64,000 nt of DNA from Pedobacter frigiditerrae. Its GTDB lineage: Bacteria; Bacteroidota; Bacteroidia; Sphingobacteriales; Sphingobacteriaceae. The DNA lies in contig NZ_SJSK01000003.1 in assembly GCF_004331645.1 (NCBI RefSeq), forward strand, positions 372,301 through 436,300. The letters are read 5' to 3'. Positions within the stretch are counted from its first letter, which is position 1. Every line of letters begins with the position of its first letter. Below, piece after piece: positions 1 to 9,170 of the stretch. The position numbers and the translations under genes are program-made. The notes under the pieces were generated by a model. The model ran no database searches and was not told where the DNA came from. It worked only from the letters and a program-made list of their open reading frames with translations.

Positions 1-1304
1 ATCAAAAGATTGGCTTAGGCGCAACTAAGGATGGCAAAATTACAGGTATCACGCATACAGCTTTTGGACAAAGCTCTACATACGAGAACTTTACTGAAGG
101 CGTAGTGAACATGAGTAAGTTTATGTACAGTTCTGAAAATGTGAATACCAATTATTACATCGTTCCACTAGATATGAGTGTGCCTATTTGGATGCGTGGA
201 CCAGGTGAAGCGACGGGAGCCTTTGCTTTAGAAAGTGCTATTGATGAAATGGCTCACGCTTTGGATATGGATCCACTAGACTTTAGGATTAAAAATGATC
301 CAGAAAAGGACCCTGCTCAAAATAGACCATTTTCTAGTAAATATATTAAGGAAGCTTATAAATTAGGTTCGGCCAAAATTGGTTGGGATAAAAGGAAAAA
401 CAAACCTAGAAGCATTGTAGAAGGTTCTTGGAACGTAGGCTATGGTGTAAGTATTGGTGTGTTTAATGCTGGTAGAGGTAGAGCTAGTGTAAAAGGTATC
501 TTAAAAGCAGATGGAACTTTGGTTTTACAAAGTGCCACAAGTGATATTGGTCCAGGAACTGGAACAGGAATGGGATTAATTGCTAGTAAGCTAATGAATA
601 TCCCTACTGATAAAATTACGTTTGAGTTAGGCGATTCTTCTTTACCACCAGCACCAAGTCAGGGTGGCTCTGCTACACTTTCTACAGTTGGTTCTGCTGT
701 TAATGATGTTTGTGTAGCCTTAAAAGCAACTATTGCAGAATTAGCAGCTAATTCAAATATGGATGCTACCTCTAACTTTGTTGATGTATTGAAGAAAAAC
801 AACTTACCGATGATTGAAAAAACCATTCAATCGTCTCAGAATAACCCAGATGCAAAGAATTATTCGATGTACTCTTTTTCTATCCACTTTGTGCAGGTTA
901 AAGTGCATCAATTAACGGGTGTGGTAAAAGTGAGTAAAATTGTTTCTGTTGGAGATAGTGGAAAGATTGTTAGTCCGAAAACAGCTCGTAGCCAGATGGT
1001 TGGTGGTGCAGTTGGTGGCATTGGAATGGCCTTAACAGAAGAAGCCATTTTAGATAATCGCTATGGCAGATATGTAAATAACAACTTTGCTGATTACCAC
1101 GTTCCTGTACATGCAGATGTACCTGAGGTGGATGTAATTTTTATTGATAAACCAGACCCAATTGTAAATCCGATGGGAGCGAAGGGAATGGGAGAGATTG
1201 CAATCATTGGTTTTGCCGGTGCAGTTGCTAATGCTGTTTTTAATGCAACGGGTAAAAGGATAAGAAGTTTACCAATTACACCTGATAAAGTTTTGATGGG
1301 TTAG
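1..1304 (+). CDS. Xanthine dehydrogenase/aldehyde oxidase family molybdopterin-binding subunit (5' partial)
   Basis: The reading frame is already open at position 3, so the gene starts upstream of the window; the ATG at 105 is internal. About 433 C-terminal residues are visible of a family that usually has about 700-750. The stretch MRGPGEATGAFALESAIDEM (from nt 191) is the conserved cofactor-binding block of molybdenum hydroxylase large subunits. GAKGMGEIAIIGFAGAVANA (nt 1177-1236) carries the Glu that acts as general base in this family. These proteins hydroxylate purines, aldehydes or N-heterocycles with a Mo-pterin cofactor and usually work with a small 2Fe-2S subunit, which would lie upstream. 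The substrate cannot be told from this part. A 50-nt palindrome follows the stop codon. Confidence 0.9.
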   Translation, partial: QKIGLGATKDGKITGITHTAFGQSSTYENFTEGVVNMSKFMYSSENVNTNYYIVPLDMSVPIWMRGPGEATGAFALESAIDEMAHALDMDPLDFRIKNDPEKDPAQNRPFSSKYIKEAYKLGSAKIGWDKRKNKPRSIVEGSWNVGYGVSIGVFNAGRGRASVKGILKADGTLVLQSATSDIGPGTGTGMGLIASKLMNIPTDKITFELGDSSLPPAPSQGGSATLSTVGSAVNDVCVALKATIAELAANSNMDATSNFVDVLKKNNLPMIEKTIQSSQNNPDAKNYSMYSFSIHFVQVKVHQLTGVVKVSKIVSVGDSGKIVSPKTARSQMVGGAVGGIGMALTEEAILDNRYGRYVNNNFADYHVPVHADVPEVDVIFIDKPDPIVNPMGAKGMGEIAIIGFAGAVANAVFNATGKRIRSLPITPDKVLMG

Positions 1305-1310
1305 TTAAGT

Positions 1311-1360
1311 TTGTCACGTTGAGCTTGTCGAAACGTCCTTCGACAAGCTCAGGATGACAA
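1311..1360. repeat. REP-like palindrome (TGAGCTTGTCGAA type)
   Basis: A nearly perfect inverted repeat. The arms TTGTCA and TGAGCTTGTCGAA are mirrored by TTCGACAAGCTCA and TGACAA around a 6-nt centre. It sits between convergent genes and could stop transcription both ways. The right half recurs at 38819-38844, so it belongs to a dispersed family. Confidence 0.8.
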
Positions 1361-1367
1361 TACTATT

Positions 1368-2030
1368 TTACTTTTCTGTTGGGTTCTTTTTACCAGTCAA
1401 TAACTTCTCTACAGTTTTTTGTATACGTTCTAATCTTGTTTTTTCTTGTTTAGCGGTGATTACCCAAAGCACATATTCTTTGCGATTAGTATAAGATATT
1501 GATTCATAAAAACTTAAAGCACTGCTTTGTTTTTCCAACTCCGCTTTTAGGTCTGCAGGGAGAGTTACGATTTTATTGGTTATATCAACATAGTTGCTAT
1601 AATCATTGGTTTGTATTTCTGCATTACCGCGACCAGATTTCTTTTGGGCATTAACTGGTTTAATTCTTATGGCTGTCCAAGTCTCATCTATTGCAGCAGA
1701 AGCACAAGGTGTTAAATTATAGACTTTTAAATCATCCCAACCCATCATTAAGTTTAAGTCGCTAGCTAGTTTAGATTTAGCTTTTGGATAGATAATCCAA
1801 CAAATAGTTTTATCATTAATCAACTTGGCCTCTTGATTTAATGTGGCTAATAAATCAGCTTTTGTGATGGCGAAAATTAATAAGCCATCATAATTTTCTA
1901 CATCACTAGGTGAAATGCTTATTTCTGATGGAATATCGCCAATAATATTTGGAAAGTTTTCTGGTGCATTCAATACTTTTACCTTAAAACCAGATTTGAT
2001 TTGAAGCTTTTTTAAAAGTGGGTTTTCCAT
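1368..2030 (-). CDS. YdeI/OmpD-associated family protein
   Basis: 220 residues, no signal peptide or membrane segment. The C-terminal part (about 155-215) has the pattern of the OmdA/YdeI domain: LPADLKAELEKQSSALSFYE, then REYVLWVITAKQEKTRLERI and an EKLLTGKK end. The N-terminal 120 residues look like the DUF3052-type domain often joined to it. The molecular function of the family is poorly known; E. coli relatives have been linked to bacteriocin or peptide resistance. It is convergent with the molybdenum hydroxylase and is followed upstream by a repeat-filled gap, so it is probably transcribed alone. Confidence 0.7.
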   Translation of the reverse strand: MENPLLKKLQIKSGFKVKVLNAPENFPNIIGDIPSEISISPSDVENYDGLLIFAITKADLLATLNQEAKLINDKTICWIIYPKAKSKLASDLNLMMGWDDLKVYNLTPCASAAIDETWTAIRIKPVNAQKKSGRGNAEIQTNDYSNYVDITNKIVTLPADLKAELEKQSSALSFYESISYTNRKEYVLWVITAKQEKTRLERIQKTVEKLLTGKKNPTEK

Positions 2031-2069
2031 AATGTTTGCTTAATTATTGGTGGTGGGCACGATCATATA

Positions 2070-2187
2070 CCGTCATTTCGATATGAGCTTTTCGCGATTG
2101 AGAAATCTGTACGTTACTTATGTAATGTCAACCAAGCTAGTGCTAATAACATAGAGATATCTCCTCGTTCCTCGTTCGATATGACGG
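2070..2187. repeat. REP-like intergenic element (GTCATTTCGA type)
   Basis: Outer arms CCGTCATTTCGATATGA and TTCGATATGACGG are roughly inverted. Inner blocks GAGAAATCT and AGATATCTC pair as well. It fills the gap between two minus-strand genes. Related blocks occur at 6586-6626 and 16794-16849. No open frame of interest is present. Confidence 0.7.
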
Positions 2188-2196
2188 AAAAGTGGG

Positions 2197-2727
2197 TTAC
2201 AATCTTAATTTCGCGAAGAAATCCCAAAGAACAATACCAGCAGAAATTACAATATTAAAAGAATGTTTAGTTCCAAATTGTGGAATTTCGATACATTCAT
2301 CAATCTTTTGCATAGCCTCGTCACTTACTCCATTTACTTCATTGCCAAAAATTAAAGCATATTTAGCAGCTGTATCTGGTTTAAAAGTATTAAGCATGGT
2401 GCTATTTTCAGCTTGCTCAATAGCGATGATTTGATAACCTTGGTTCCTTAGCGAATCAATGGCAGTTAAAGTATCTTCAAAATGTTCCCATTCTACAGAT
2501 TGTGTTGCACCCAAAGCAGTTTTCTCTATCTCACGATGTGGTGGCTGGGCAGTAATACCGCAAAGTATTACTTTTTCGATTGAAAAGCCATCAGCCGTGC
2601 GGAAAACAGAACCTACATTGTGCATGCTTCTCACATTATCTAGCACTACAACAACAGGTAATTTCTCTTGCTCTTTAAATTCCTGAATGTCTACACGATT
2701 AAGTTCGTCGAGTTTTAGTTTTCTCAT
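2197..2727 (-). CDS. TrmH (SpoU) family RNA 2'-O-methyltransferase
   Basis: 176 residues with the three SPOUT signature motifs in order: NVRSMHNVGSVFRTA (31-45) with the catalytic Asn-Arg region, IFGNEVNGVS (126-135), and SFNIVISAGIVLW (156-168), which forms the trefoil knot that holds S-adenosylmethionine. These enzymes methylate the 2'-hydroxyl of a tRNA or rRNA nucleotide in the cytoplasm. The protein is a bare catalytic domain without the N-terminal L30e-like substrate-binding domain seen in RlmB, so the target RNA cannot be assigned. Its last codons run up to a REP-like element. Confidence 0.85.
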   Translation of the reverse strand: MRKLKLDELNRVDIQEFKEQEKLPVVVVLDNVRSMHNVGSVFRTADGFSIEKVILCGITAQPPHREIEKTALGATQSVEWEHFEDTLTAIDSLRNQGYQIIAIEQAENSTMLNTFKPDTAAKYALIFGNEVNGVSDEAMQKIDECIEIPQFGTKHSFNIVISAGIVLWDFFAKLRL

Positions 2728-2818
2728 TATTTGGTTTTACCACATAGGCAAATAGTTATGTGTCTATGTGGTTTTATTTTAATTTTGGTTGGTGGGACAC
2801 CAACCAAGGACTTTATTT

Positions 2819-3970
2819 TTAAATTTTACCTACACCGTTACCAATCTGATGCACATAAATTGCAGCAGGATAGCCGATTTTATCTACATAATAATCAGTT
2901 AGTTTTTTAGCAAAGTCTTCTTCTTGTCCCTTTTTAAGCAGGGCGATGGCACAACCACCAAAACCAGCGCCAGTCATTCTTGCACCAATAACATGTTCGT
3001 AATCCTTACAAAAATCTACCACAGCATCTAGTTCTTTTCCAGAAACTTCATACAATTCTCTTAAAGATTGATGTGAAGCATACATTAATCGACCAAACTC
3101 TTCTAATTGTCCTGCGTTTAATGCTTTAGCAGCTAAATGAACCCTATCATTTTCCTTCACTACGTGAGTTGTTCTTTTTAATACAGTTTCATCAGTAATT
3201 AAATGACTATGTAATGCAAATTTCTCTGCCGTTAACTCACATAAGTTGTTAATGTTAATTGCTGTTTGTAAGGTCTTCAAAGCAGTTTGGCACTCTTCAT
3301 ACCTTTCATTGTATTTAGATTCTTCTAGTTTTCTAGCTTTGTTTGTATTGATAATGGCCAATACATAATCGCCCAAATCACAATCTACAATTTTGTATTT
3401 TAATGAATCACAGTTTAACACGATGGCTTTATTGGCTTCACCAAAAGCAACAGAAAACTGATCCATGATACCAGAGTTTAATCCAATAAAGATATTTTCT
3501 ACTCTTTTAGAAAGCTTAACTAATTCTAGTTTATCGTGACCTAAATTATAATAATCGTTTAAAGCATAAGCGGTTAAAATCTCAATAGATGCAGAAGATG
3601 ATAGGCCAGAGCCAATTGGGATGTTTCCAAAATACAATAAATCTAATCCGCCTGAAAGCCAGTCGAATTGTTGTAATTCATGAAAAACACCTAATGGATA
3701 GTTATACCAATCGTTTCCATTTTTTGTGTAGCTTTTTTCAATAGGAATGATTTGGTCACCTTCAAAATTTACGCTACTAAATCTGATTACATTATCATCG
3801 TTTGGTGCTAAAAGTAACCAGGTGCCTGCTGTAATGGCACAAGGCATTACTAAACCTCCATTATAATCGATATGTTCTCCTATTAAATTTACTCTACCTG
3901 GGGCGAAATAAGATGCGGTTGGTTGTTGATTGTACTTCTCTAAAAATTTATCTACTAATTGGTCTTTCAT
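2819..3970 (-). CDS. galK: Galactokinase
   Basis: GHMP-family kinase that phosphorylates alpha-D-galactose to galactose 1-phosphate with ATP, the first committed step of the Leloir pathway. All family motifs are present: PGRVNLIGEHIDYNGG (24-39) binds sugar, IGSGLSSSAS (119-128) is the ATP-binding loop, NSGIMDQF (165-172) carries the catalytic Asp170, and GARMTGAGFGGC (329-340) is motif 3. The length of 383 is normal. It is divergent from the mutarotase gene 68 bp away, which supplies the alpha-anomer it uses. galT and galE are not in the window. Confidence 0.95.
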   Translation of the reverse strand: MKDQLVDKFLEKYNQQPTASYFAPGRVNLIGEHIDYNGGLVMPCAITAGTWLLLAPNDDNVIRFSSVNFEGDQIIPIEKSYTKNGNDWYNYPLGVFHELQQFDWLSGGLDLLYFGNIPIGSGLSSSASIEILTAYALNDYYNLGHDKLELVKLSKRVENIFIGLNSGIMDQFSVAFGEANKAIVLNCDSLKYKIVDCDLGDYVLAIINTNKARKLEESKYNERYEECQTALKTLQTAININNLCELTAEKFALHSHLITDETVLKRTTHVVKENDRVHLAAKALNAGQLEEFGRLMYASHQSLRELYEVSGKELDAVVDFCKDYEHVIGARMTGAGFGGCAIALLKKGQEEDFAKKLTDYYVDKIGYPAAIYVHQIGNGVGKI

Positions 3971-4038
3971 AAAAAATATTTTACTGGAATATTTCTGAGT
4001 TTAAGTTGTAATTTAGCCAGCAAGCTAAGATACAATTT

Positions 4039-5085
4039 ATGAAAGTAAAGCAAATAAATACAGGCATTTTTATTGATAAAAAAGAGGTAATTGCAGTCGA
4101 ATTAAGCAATGATAAAGGCAGTTTGGTAAAGATTTTCAATTATGGTACCATAATCAACAAATTTATAGTTACAAATGCCAAAGGTGATAAACAAGATATC
4201 GTTTTAGGTTTTGATGAATTTGAAGGATATCTTAGTCCAGATTACCTAAAAGACTACCCTTACCTAGGTGCAATTATTGGTCGTTATGCCAATAGAATTA
4301 AAGGTGGGAAAATTGAAATTGACGGGATTGAATATCAGTTAGCTCAAACCAATGGTGAAGATTGTTTACATGGTGGTGTTGAAGGGTTTGACAAAAAGGT
4401 TTGGGACATTATCGACATTGCTGAAGAACCAAATGCTAAGGTTACCTTTCAATATTTCAGCCTTGATGGCGAAGAGAATTTCCCGGGCGATTTGGCTATT
4501 CAGTTAAGTTTTGAATTGACTAATAACAACGAGTTAATTTTATCTTATTCGGGGGATACAGATGAAGCAACAGCAATCAATTTAACACATCATAGCTACT
4601 TTAATTTATCACCAACTGGTGGAAATATTAAAAATCACATCCATCAGATGAATGCTTCACATTGGCTAGAACAAGACACTAACAGTGTGGTAACTGGAAA
4701 ATTATTGCCTGTTGAAGGAACGCATCACGATTTTAGAAAAGGAAAAGCGATAGGAGAAGGTTGGGATGAAAAAATGGGCTATGACCAAACGTATGTGTTA
4801 GATAAAGAATATGGAAGCTTAACATTAGCGAGTAAAACAACTGAAACTAATAGTGGCTTATCTTTGTTAGTTTACAGTACAGAGCCTGTTGCTCATTTAT
4901 ATACTTCTAAATATTTAGGGGTAAAAAATGGAAAAGGGGGAATAGATTACAATGAATTTGACGCTTTTTGTGTAGAAACACAACATCATCCAAATGGTAT
5001 TAACATTCCTGATTTTCCAAGTACTATTTTAGAGCCAGATGAGGTGTACAGCCAAACCACGATTTATAAAGTTGTAAGTCAATAA
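4039..5085 (+). CDS. galM: Aldose 1-epimerase (galactose mutarotase)
   Basis: Interconverts alpha and beta anomers of galactose or glucose, feeding galactokinase. Family residues are visible: IGRYANRI (80-87), HGG (111-113), the catalytic His in THHSYFNLS (183-191) and the catalytic Glu313 in FCVETQHHPNGIN. The length of 348 is typical, and no signal peptide is seen, so it should be cytoplasmic. It is divergent from galK, and the 68-bp gap between them probably holds both promoters. The next gene begins 11 nt downstream and may be cotranscribed. Confidence 0.94.
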   Translation: MKVKQINTGIFIDKKEVIAVELSNDKGSLVKIFNYGTIINKFIVTNAKGDKQDIVLGFDEFEGYLSPDYLKDYPYLGAIIGRYANRIKGGKIEIDGIEYQLAQTNGEDCLHGGVEGFDKKVWDIIDIAEEPNAKVTFQYFSLDGEENFPGDLAIQLSFELTNNNELILSYSGDTDEATAINLTHHSYFNLSPTGGNIKNHIHQMNASHWLEQDTNSVVTGKLLPVEGTHHDFRKGKAIGEGWDEKMGYDQTYVLDKEYGSLTLASKTTETNSGLSLLVYSTEPVAHLYTSKYLGVKNGKGGIDYNEFDAFCVETQHHPNGINIPDFPSTILEPDEVYSQTTIYKVVSQ

Positions 5086-5096
5086 ATTTAGAAACT

Positions 5097-5489
5097 ATGC
5101 TTAACCTAGAAGAAATACATATCGCAGAATCAAAAGTAAAAAGCGGAGCAGATTTTCCAGCTTTCATTCAAGAAATTAAGGCAATGGGTGTAACCAGAAA
5201 TGATGTATATGTGATTAACGGTATGTCTACTTATTTTGGCACTGGCGACGAAGCTGTTCAAGGTCCGCCGATTTATGAAGATTTGATTATTGAACCAGAA
5301 TCATCTATAAGTGGTATTCGTGAAGCTTTGAAGATTCATCAAAATGGGGAAACGGATTATCAAACTTTTTGTAGACAAGCAGCAGCAGCAGGAGTAGAGA
5401 AGTGGGTAACAGATTTAAATGAAATGACGGTTATTTATATAGATATGGCCGGAAATGAGCTAGTGGTAGAGAAAATACCTGAGGCTTAG
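5097..5489 (+). CDS. DUF1398 family protein
   Basis: 130 residues, soluble. The pattern SGADFPAFIQEIKAMGVTRN, then YVINGMSTYFGTGDEAV and a C-terminal YCxA-like segment (TFCRQAAAAGVEKWVTDL), matches the DUF1398/YbcV group, small proteins of unknown function found in many bacteria. It lies 11 nt after galM, but nothing ties it to sugar metabolism. Its stop overlaps the stop of the opposite-strand phosphorylase by four bases (TTAG). Confidence 0.75.
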   Translation: MLNLEEIHIAESKVKSGADFPAFIQEIKAMGVTRNDVYVINGMSTYFGTGDEAVQGPPIYEDLIIEPESSISGIREALKIHQNGETDYQTFCRQAAAAGVEKWVTDLNEMTVIYIDMAGNELVVEKIPEA

Positions 5490-6346
5490 ATGCTGCCTAA
5501 CACCATTTGAATTGCTTTGTCTACAATCTTGTTAGGTTCGGTGCTAAATTCAAATTTAACACGGCTAGCCAAAATTGCATTAACAGAGAGTGCTTTATGT
5601 CCTAGTGTTTTAGCTAGGGCATAAATGCCAGCTGTTTCCATTTCTAAATTGGTAATCCTATTCGCTCCATCTTTAAAGCTATTTAATTGACTGATAAAGT
5701 TTGGAACGGCATTTTTTGCTCGTACTTGTCGGCCTTGTGGCGCATAAAACCCTGGCGCTGTAACTGTAATTCCTTTTTCCATGTCTTTCCCTATGGTTTG
5801 CAACAAGGTTGAATCTGCAGCAGTTAAGTAAGGATGAATGCCTTTGATATGCGAAAAATGAGATTTGATACTATCTAATAAACTGTGCTCATCGCCAGAC
5901 ATTTGTTGAATGTAATAATGCATCAAGGCATCAAAACCCAACCCATAAGTAGATGCTAAAATTGTACCCATAGGGATATCTGGTTGAACAGCGCCGGAAG
6001 TACCAACACGAATGATATTCAAGGATTTTAGTTCTTTTTTAATCTCCCTTGTTTCGAAATTGATGTTAACCAAAGCATCTAATTCATTAAAAACAATATC
6101 AATATTATCAGTACCAATACCTGTTGAAATAACGGTGATCCGCTTTTTACCCAAATAGCCTGTATGTGTAATGAACTCCCTTTTACCCTTTTTAAGCTCA
6201 ATTGAATCAAAGTGTTTACTTATTTCTCCAACACGATCCAAATCACCAACTGTGATTACTGTGTCGGCAATATCTTCTGGTAATAGGTTTAGATGATAGA
6301 TACTTCCATCTGGATTGATGATTAAATCAGCTTCTGATAATTTCAT
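5486..6346 (-). CDS. Nucleoside phosphorylase (uridine phosphorylase-like)
   Basis: 286 residues of the PNP/UDP family, which splits a nucleoside with phosphate into base and ribose 1-phosphate. Visible family features are TVITVGDLDRVGEISKHFD near the N terminus (phosphate-binding strand), VISTGIGTDNIDIVFNEL, the IIRVGTSGAVQPD block (about 112-124) and NLEMETAGIYALAKTLGHKA with the ribose-binding Met-Glu pair. The wording resembles uridine phosphorylase more than hexameric PNP, but base specificity is not proven. It is transcribed alone and ends in a 4-nt overlap with the DUF1398 gene. Confidence 0.85.
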   Translation of the reverse strand: MKLSEADLIINPDGSIYHLNLLPEDIADTVITVGDLDRVGEISKHFDSIELKKGKREFITHTGYLGKKRITVISTGIGTDNIDIVFNELDALVNINFETREIKKELKSLNIIRVGTSGAVQPDIPMGTILASTYGLGFDALMHYYIQQMSGDEHSLLDSIKSHFSHIKGIHPYLTAADSTLLQTIGKDMEKGITVTAPGFYAPQGRQVRAKNAVPNFISQLNSFKDGANRITNLEMETAGIYALAKTLGHKALSVNAILASRVKFEFSTEPNKIVDKAIQMVLGSI

Positions 6347-6649
6347 AAATGGTTCATTAGTGTCATTTGTTCATTGCCGTTTGCTTTAGCTTACGGGAAA
6401 GGAATAACAAACTTAATAAAAATAGCTTATTGGTTCATAGAAATCAAGTCATACCCAACTCGTTCCGATAGCTATCGGAAGGGTATGTTAACACGAAAGA
6501 CAGTTGCCATAGTTGGTTTTTCGCTTTACGATTGCCATATGGTCTGGAATGACGGCAAAGCTAGGCCAGTGCTTAAGAGGGTTGGAGATTTCTCTCCCGA
6601 AGAAGAATCGGGATCGAAATTACGGTAAAGTGAAGGAAATGACGGCCCG
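6347..6649. repeat. Repeat-filled intergenic region
   Basis: About 300 bp without a credible gene. It holds a perfect 18-bp palindrome TTCCGATAGCTATCGGAA at 6463-6480, whose core recurs at 16191-16206. It also has a GGAGATTTCTC...TCGAAATTACGG element at 6586-6626 of the same type as 2070-2187, with an internal CCCGA/TCGGG stem. Two short open frames cross it on the + strand but resemble nothing and run through the repeats. Confidence 0.7.
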
Positions 6650-7264
6650 CTATACAGTAGCCAAATACCTTAGCTCAATTCCTTCAACCTTTTCTAATTT
6701 TGCTAAAACAATGTTGAGATTAGATTTTCGAACTTCAAATTTTATTAGACAATTGGTATCAAATTCTTGGTTAATGATTTCTAAATTTTCGTCTTTTACA
6801 ATTTTCATTACTTGATTCATTACCAAATAATCGAAGTTGATTTGATAAATGTCATTTACTGTTTTGGTGACGATTTGATTTTCTTTAATTGCTTCTACAG
6901 TAGCAGTTTTATAAGCATTAATTAAACCAGGAACACCTAACAATGTCCCGCCAAAATAGCGAACAACCACTACTAAAACATTGGTTATATCGGCAGAAAG
7001 GAGCGTGTTTAAAATCGGTCGACCAGCTGTACCTGAAGGCTCTCCATCATCATTTAACTTGAATACATTTCTATCTGGAGTTAAACGTAAAGCCCAGCAG
7101 AAATGCCTTGCTTTTGTATGTTCGCTTCTTAATTTAGCGATGATTTCCTTAACCTCGGTTTCACTTTTTAATGAATATGCATAGGCGATAAACTTACTGC
7201 CTTTATCCCTAAAAATACCTTCAGAAGTTTTTAAAATGGTTTGATAAGTATCATCGAACAGCAT
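6650..7264 (-). CDS. YigZ/IMPACT family protein (UPF0029)
   Basis: 204 residues. The UPF0029 core is clear: SKFIAYAYSLKSETEVKEII, the ARHFCWALRL strand, the DDGEPSGTAGRPIL loop (about 74-87) and VVVVRYFGGTLLGVPGLINA (98-117), followed by a C-terminal DUF1949-like half. Relatives include E. coli YigZ and eukaryotic IMPACT, which affects translation; the bacterial role is not settled. Its start overlaps the end of the EamA transporter by 14 nt, so it is the third gene of a ribD-led operon. Confidence 0.88.
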   Translation of the reverse strand: MLFDDTYQTILKTSEGIFRDKGSKFIAYAYSLKSETEVKEIIAKLRSEHTKARHFCWALRLTPDRNVFKLNDDGEPSGTAGRPILNTLLSADITNVLVVVVRYFGGTLLGVPGLINAYKTATVEAIKENQIVTKTVNDIYQINFDYLVMNQVMKIVKDENLEIINQEFDTNCLIKFEVRKSNLNIVLAKLEKVEGIELRYLATV

Positions 7265-8120
7265 GCAATTTCGATAAAGTGATCAAGATGATTGCTGCTA
7301 GTGCTAAGGCTAGTCCGAAGTAATTCCATTTGCTTAGACGCTCTTTAAACAATACAATTCCGATAAAACTTCCGGCTATGATTACACCAATATTCATTGC
7401 TGCAAATACTGTAGAAGGGTTATCGGCCATTGCCTTATGAGCTTTTAAATAAAATAAGATATTACCAAAATTGAATAAACCCAAGATACAACCACATATA
7501 AAATTCACCAATTGCAATTTGGTTTTCTTGGTTATTGCCAAATACAAAATGTAGATAAGCGATAAAATAAAAGCAATGCAGAAAATAATGAAAAGCGATG
7601 TTGCATAAGGAATAACAGTGATTTGACTAACTAATTTGAAACAAACATCTATGATGCCAAAACCTACAAAAACAAGTAGCAAATACAACCAACCATTTTT
7701 AGAAGAGGGACTTCCAGATTTACGGTACATTGTGAAAATGATAGCAATAAAACCTAGAATCAGTCCGACATATTTTAACCGGTCGAAATGCTCATTAAAC
7801 AAGAAATAAGCAGCACAAAGCGATATAAATAAGGATAAACGTTGCGCAATATCTGTTCTTGCCAAACCTGTTAACCTTACAGCAAAACCTTGAACCAAAA
7901 ATATAACAGGAAGTAAAATGCCTATTACAATATAAATAGGTGTGCTGATATGCGTACCAATAGTGCTAAAATCTGGTTTAAAGAAAAAAGCACTTAAGCC
8001 AATTGCGAATAGATAGTTCCACGTTACGGCTTGCATGATATTAATTTGATAACGCTTGGCCAATTTTAATAGAACACCAACCGTAACGCTACAAATTATA
8101 CTTAATATTAAATAAATCAT
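7251..8120 (-). CDS. DMT superfamily transporter (EamA-like)
   Basis: 289 residues, nearly all hydrophobic, with about ten membrane segments in two halves of five, as in EamA/RhaT exporters of the inner membrane. The gene starts 3 nt after the ribD stop and overlaps the downstream yigZ-like gene. The neighbourhood with ribD raises the idea of flavin or precursor transport, but other DMT proteins carry amino acids or sugars, so the substrate is open. Confidence 0.8.
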   Translation of the reverse strand: MIYLILSIICSVTVGVLLKLAKRYQINIMQAVTWNYLFAIGLSAFFFKPDFSTIGTHISTPIYIVIGILLPVIFLVQGFAVRLTGLARTDIAQRLSLFISLCAAYFLFNEHFDRLKYVGLILGFIAIIFTMYRKSGSPSSKNGWLYLLLVFVGFGIIDVCFKLVSQITVIPYATSLFIIFCIAFILSLIYILYLAITKKTKLQLVNFICGCILGLFNFGNILFYLKAHKAMADNPSTVFAAMNIGVIIAGSFIGIVLFKERLSKWNYFGLALALAAIILITLSKLHAVR

Positions 8121-8123
8121 TCT

Positions 8124-9170
8124 TTATATATGCTGAGTTATTGTTAATTCATCATCGCCAATTTGCAAATGTTCAATTACATCTCCAATTAATTGTGGCG
8201 CTTTAATACCATTTTCCCAAACTGTTTTAGCTGTAAAAACTCTAGCCTCATCCCACAAATTAGCGTTAATAAACTGATTTAAGATTTGAGCGCCACCTTC
8301 AATAATTACAGATTGAATATCCATTAAATATAGCTGAAAAGCTATTTTCTGAGCTAAATAAAACTGCATATCTTCCATCTGCACAAAGTGGATATTATCA
8401 ATAACATCAGTTTTAACTTCGTTGAAGATAATCGTTTTTGCTTCCTTGTTATAAATATGATGACTTGATGGAATGGTTAAATTTTTATCAATTATTATTC
8501 TGATTGGATTTTTTCCTGCTACATTTCTAGCTGTTAGTTGAGGATTATCAATCATTGCCGTTTGTTTGCCCACTAAAATTGCATCTTCTTCTGTTCTCCA
8601 TTGATGGGCACATTGTTTAGCCAGTGGACCAGAAATCCATTGTTGAGAAGCGCCAGCTGGTGCAAAAAAGCCATTAGCAGTTTGTGCCCACTTTAGAATA
8701 ATAAAAGGTCTTTGTTGTTTTATTCTAGTAAAAAACCTGCGATTTAAGTAAGTACATTGGTCCGCTAAAATGCCTGTTTCTACTATTATTCCAGCTGCCT
8801 TTAGTTTTTCAATTCCTTTGCCATTTACTTCAGAAAATGGGTCGGTATTACCAATAACAACCTTTTTGAGTTGATGTTTAACCAGCAAATCTGCACAAGG
8901 AGGAGTTTTTCCGAAATGAGCACAGGGTTCTAAACTTACATAAGCTGTGGCATTTTTTAAAAGGGCAGGAGCGGTTTCACTAAAATTTGAAAATACGTTA
9001 TTAATGGCGTTTACTTCAGCATGGGCTTCGCCAATTTTTTGATGATAACCTTCTCCAATTATTTGGCCTTCATGAACAATTACGCAACCAACCATAGGGT
9101 TCGGGCTCACATTTCCCATCCCCAATTTGGCCAATTCAAGGCAACGTTGCATATAAAGTTCATCGGTCAT
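8124..9170 (-). CDS. ribD: Bifunctional riboflavin biosynthesis deaminase/reductase
   Basis: Deaminates diaminohydroxyphosphoribosylaminopyrimidine and then reduces the ribosyl side chain with NADPH, steps 2 and 3 of riboflavin synthesis. The N-terminal deaminase has the zinc site HAEVNAI (50-56; His50, catalytic Glu52) and PCAHFGKTPPC (82-92; Cys83, Cys92). The C-terminal reductase (about 150-348) starts at RPFIILKWAQTANG and contains VIIEGGAQILNQFI. The length of 348 is typical. It leads an operon with a DMT transporter and a YigZ-like protein. No FMN riboswitch is seen in the 105-bp upstream gap, which carries a small CTACC/GGTAG hairpin. Confidence 0.94.
   Translation of the reverse strand: MTDELYMQRCLELAKLGMGNVSPNPMVGCVIVHEGQIIGEGYHQKIGEAHAEVNAINNVFSNFSETAPALLKNATAYVSLEPCAHFGKTPPCADLLVKHQLKKVVIGNTDPFSEVNGKGIEKLKAAGIIVETGILADQCTYLNRRFFTRIKQQRPFIILKWAQTANGFFAPAGASQQWISGPLAKQCAHQWRTEEDAILVGKQTAMIDNPQLTARNVAGKNPIRIIIDKNLTIPSSHHIYNKEAKTIIFNEVKTDVIDNIHFVQMEDMQFYLAQKIAFQLYLMDIQSVIIEGGAQILNQFINANLWDEARVFTAKTVWENGIKAPQLIGDVIEHLQIGDDELTITQHI

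Noticed and set aside
6374..6815. Two overlapping + strand frames of 84 and 100 codons
   Set aside because: They run through REP-like repeats and over the yigZ-like gene on the other strand, with no family resemblance.
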